From JBBQSN01 sp038213835 (GTDB lineage: Bacteria > Actinomycetota > Actinomycetes > Actinomycetales > CAWJMD01), in the NCBI GenBank assembly GCA_038213835.1, contig JBBQSN010000160.1, forward strand, positions 1-7,505: a stretch of 7,505 nt of DNA, in the 5' to 3' direction. Shown here piece after piece: positions 6,912 through 7,505 of the stretch. Position 1 is the first letter of the stretch; the number at the start of each line of letters is the position of its first letter. Under the pieces are notes generated by a model. That model saw only the letters and a program-made list of their open reading frames with translations. It was not told the DNA's origin and ran no database searches. The position numbers and the translations under genes are program-made.

Positions 6912-7300
6912 GTGCCACGCCTGCGACGAGCGGTGCTCGCCGTGCTCGGGCTGAGCGTGGCCCTGGTCGCCTGCGGAGCGCCGCTGGCCACCATCATCAG
7001 CCCGCCGGCTCCCGTCACCACCGCCGCGACGAGCGCACCCCGACTCGTCCCTCGACAACGCCCACCAGGTCGGGCCGGTCGACGGACGGTGGGACAGCGC
7101 GGAGAACCGGCTCACCGCCCCGGCCTGCGACGACGCCCAGGTGGTCGGCTACAACGAGTCGGCGACGCCCGGCACGGGGATCGCGATCTTCCTGCACGTG
7201 TCCACCGGCGGGCCGACTGCCGGCTGCGTCTCTCGACCAGCGACCTGCGCGACATCGTCGACCGGGAGCGGTCGGGCGCGCGGTGATCGTGATCTCATGA
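6912..7300 (+). pseudogene. Decayed L,D-transpeptidase-like lipoprotein gene
   Basis: Intact relatives (YkuD-type L,D-transpeptidases) cross-link peptidoglycan outside the membrane through a catalytic Cys. From GTG 6912 the first frame gives a signal peptide with lipobox LVAC (Cys21) and a Thr/Ala/Pro linker. Around 7030-7042, near a CCCC run, the coding signal moves by one base: in the new frame codons are strongly GC3 and read NESATPGTG, then FLHV (His 7195-7197) and TAGCV (Cys 7225-7227), the family's active-site pattern. Near 7233 it returns to the first frame (TSDLRDIVDR), and near 7280 it moves to the third frame, ending VIVIS-TGA at 7298-7300. The last two shifts each fit a one-base loss. 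Only about 20 linker residues separate the lipobox from the catalytic part, so the middle of the domain also seems deleted. Sequencing error could explain single-base shifts but not the missing middle. Confidence 0.72.
7282..7288 (+). promoter_or_regulatory. Ribosome binding site for the 7297 start
   Basis: GGTGATC matches the 3' part of the extended SD complementary to the 16S rRNA tail and lies 8 bases before ATG 7297. It is inside the end of the pseudogene. Confidence 0.45.
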
Positions 7301-7505
7301 CCGGTCGCCGCAGGATCGGCACGTCCGCTCTCGTCGCGTCCGTGCTCGCAGGTCTGCTGGCCGCCTGCTCGTCGGCTCCGGAGTCGGCAGAGCTGAGCGC
7401 CGCGCCGACCTCCGTGTCGACCTCCGCCTCGACCGGGACCCCCGCGCCGGTGGTGGCCGGCACGGCGACGACCGCCGCGGGGGTCGGCCCGGTGCAGAGC
7501 ATCGT
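7297..7505 (+). CDS. Lipoprotein, 3' partial, possibly a second L,D-transpeptidase
   Basis: The ATG at 7297 overlaps the pseudogene's terminal TGA (ATGA), an arrangement typical of translational coupling. The 69 visible residues start with an Arg-rich n-region (TGRRR), a hydrophobic core and a lipobox LAAC (residues 21-24). A Ser/Thr/Ala/Pro-rich linker follows up to GPVQSI at the window edge. This is the export and tether section of a lipoprotein; the functional domain lies beyond the window. The coupling, and a linker entering a GVGPVQSI stretch like the domain entry of L,D-transpeptidase lipoproteins I recall, suggest a tandem paralogue, but the sequence shown cannot prove that. The reading frame is clean and GC3-high throughout, unlike its upstream neighbour. 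Confidence 0.75.
   Translation, partial: MTGRRRIGTSALVASVLAGLLAACSSAPESAELSAAPTSVSTSASTGTPAPVVAGTATTAAGVGPVQSI

Noticed and set aside
6667..6918. 84-codon N-terminal extension of the kinase
   Set aside because: The extension is Arg/Pro/Cys-rich and low in GC3 logic, would run across the divergent promoter into the lipoprotein gene, and an SD favours GTG 6666.
6912..7286. Single intact 124-aa lipoprotein in the frame of GTG 6912
   Set aside because: After about residue 42 the translation becomes Arg/Pro-rich, while a neighbouring frame carries the transpeptidase active-site pattern with proper GC3.
7149..7502. Minus-strand frame opposite the lipoprotein cluster
   Set aside because: It is the antisense shadow of the signal peptide, linker and transpeptidase remnant; no domain and no SD seen.
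1..7505. Defence island, phage, CRISPR, insertion sequence or toxin-antitoxin system
   Set aside because: No terminal repeats, transposase, spacer array or recognised defence domain; genes are core actinobacterial or envelope-related.

Overview
The window is very GC-rich, with almost every third codon position G or C in the real genes. It carries actinobacterial versions of HflX and DinG, GTG starts, at least one start that looks leaderless, a PknB-type membrane kinase and LVAC/LAAC lipoproteins. This points to a high-GC actinomycete, perhaps of the Nocardioides/Aeromicrobium kind; that placement is inference. From memory, hflX upstream of a DinG-type helicase is a common actinobacterial chromosomal arrangement, often with lexA and nrdR further along, so most of the window looks like core chromosome. 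I see no insertion sequence, phage gene, CRISPR array, tRNA or rRNA.

Layout. 1-1476 (+): hflX, ribosome-associated GTPase, 5' end outside the window. 1486-1513: terminator-like hairpin, followed at once by a possible leaderless -10 element. 1527-2132 (+): three-TM membrane protein with a Gln/Pro/Gly/Tyr-rich N-terminal tail built from five 18-bp repeats. 2169-2849 (+): predicted six-TM protein of unknown function. 2859-4904 (+): dinG-like Fe-S superfamily 2 helicase, apparently leaderless, with its -10 hexamer on the stop codon of the preceding gene. 4893-4917: hairpin shared by two convergent genes. 4927-6666 (-): transmembrane Ser/Thr protein kinase with an extracytoplasmic C-terminal domain. 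6667-6911: 245-bp divergent intergenic region with a perfect 7-bp inverted repeat next to a good -35/-10 promoter and an SD sequence. 6912-7300 (+): decayed L,D-transpeptidase-like lipoprotein gene spread over three frames and lacking its middle. 7297-7505 (+): start of a second lipoprotein overlapping it by ATGA and running off the window.

The first four genes share a strand but appear to be several transcription units: HflX acts in ribosome rescue and stress, and DinG in DNA repair and replication. The right-hand part concerns the cell envelope: a kinase with an extracellular domain, divergent from a cell-wall-enzyme-like lipoprotein cluster. A functional link between the kinase and that cluster is only suggested by position. 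I found no convincing new defence or mobile system. The points most worth a second look are the frameshifted transpeptidase remnant with its tandem neighbour, the inverted repeat in the divergent promoter region, the kinase sensor domain, and the compact leaderless promoters.
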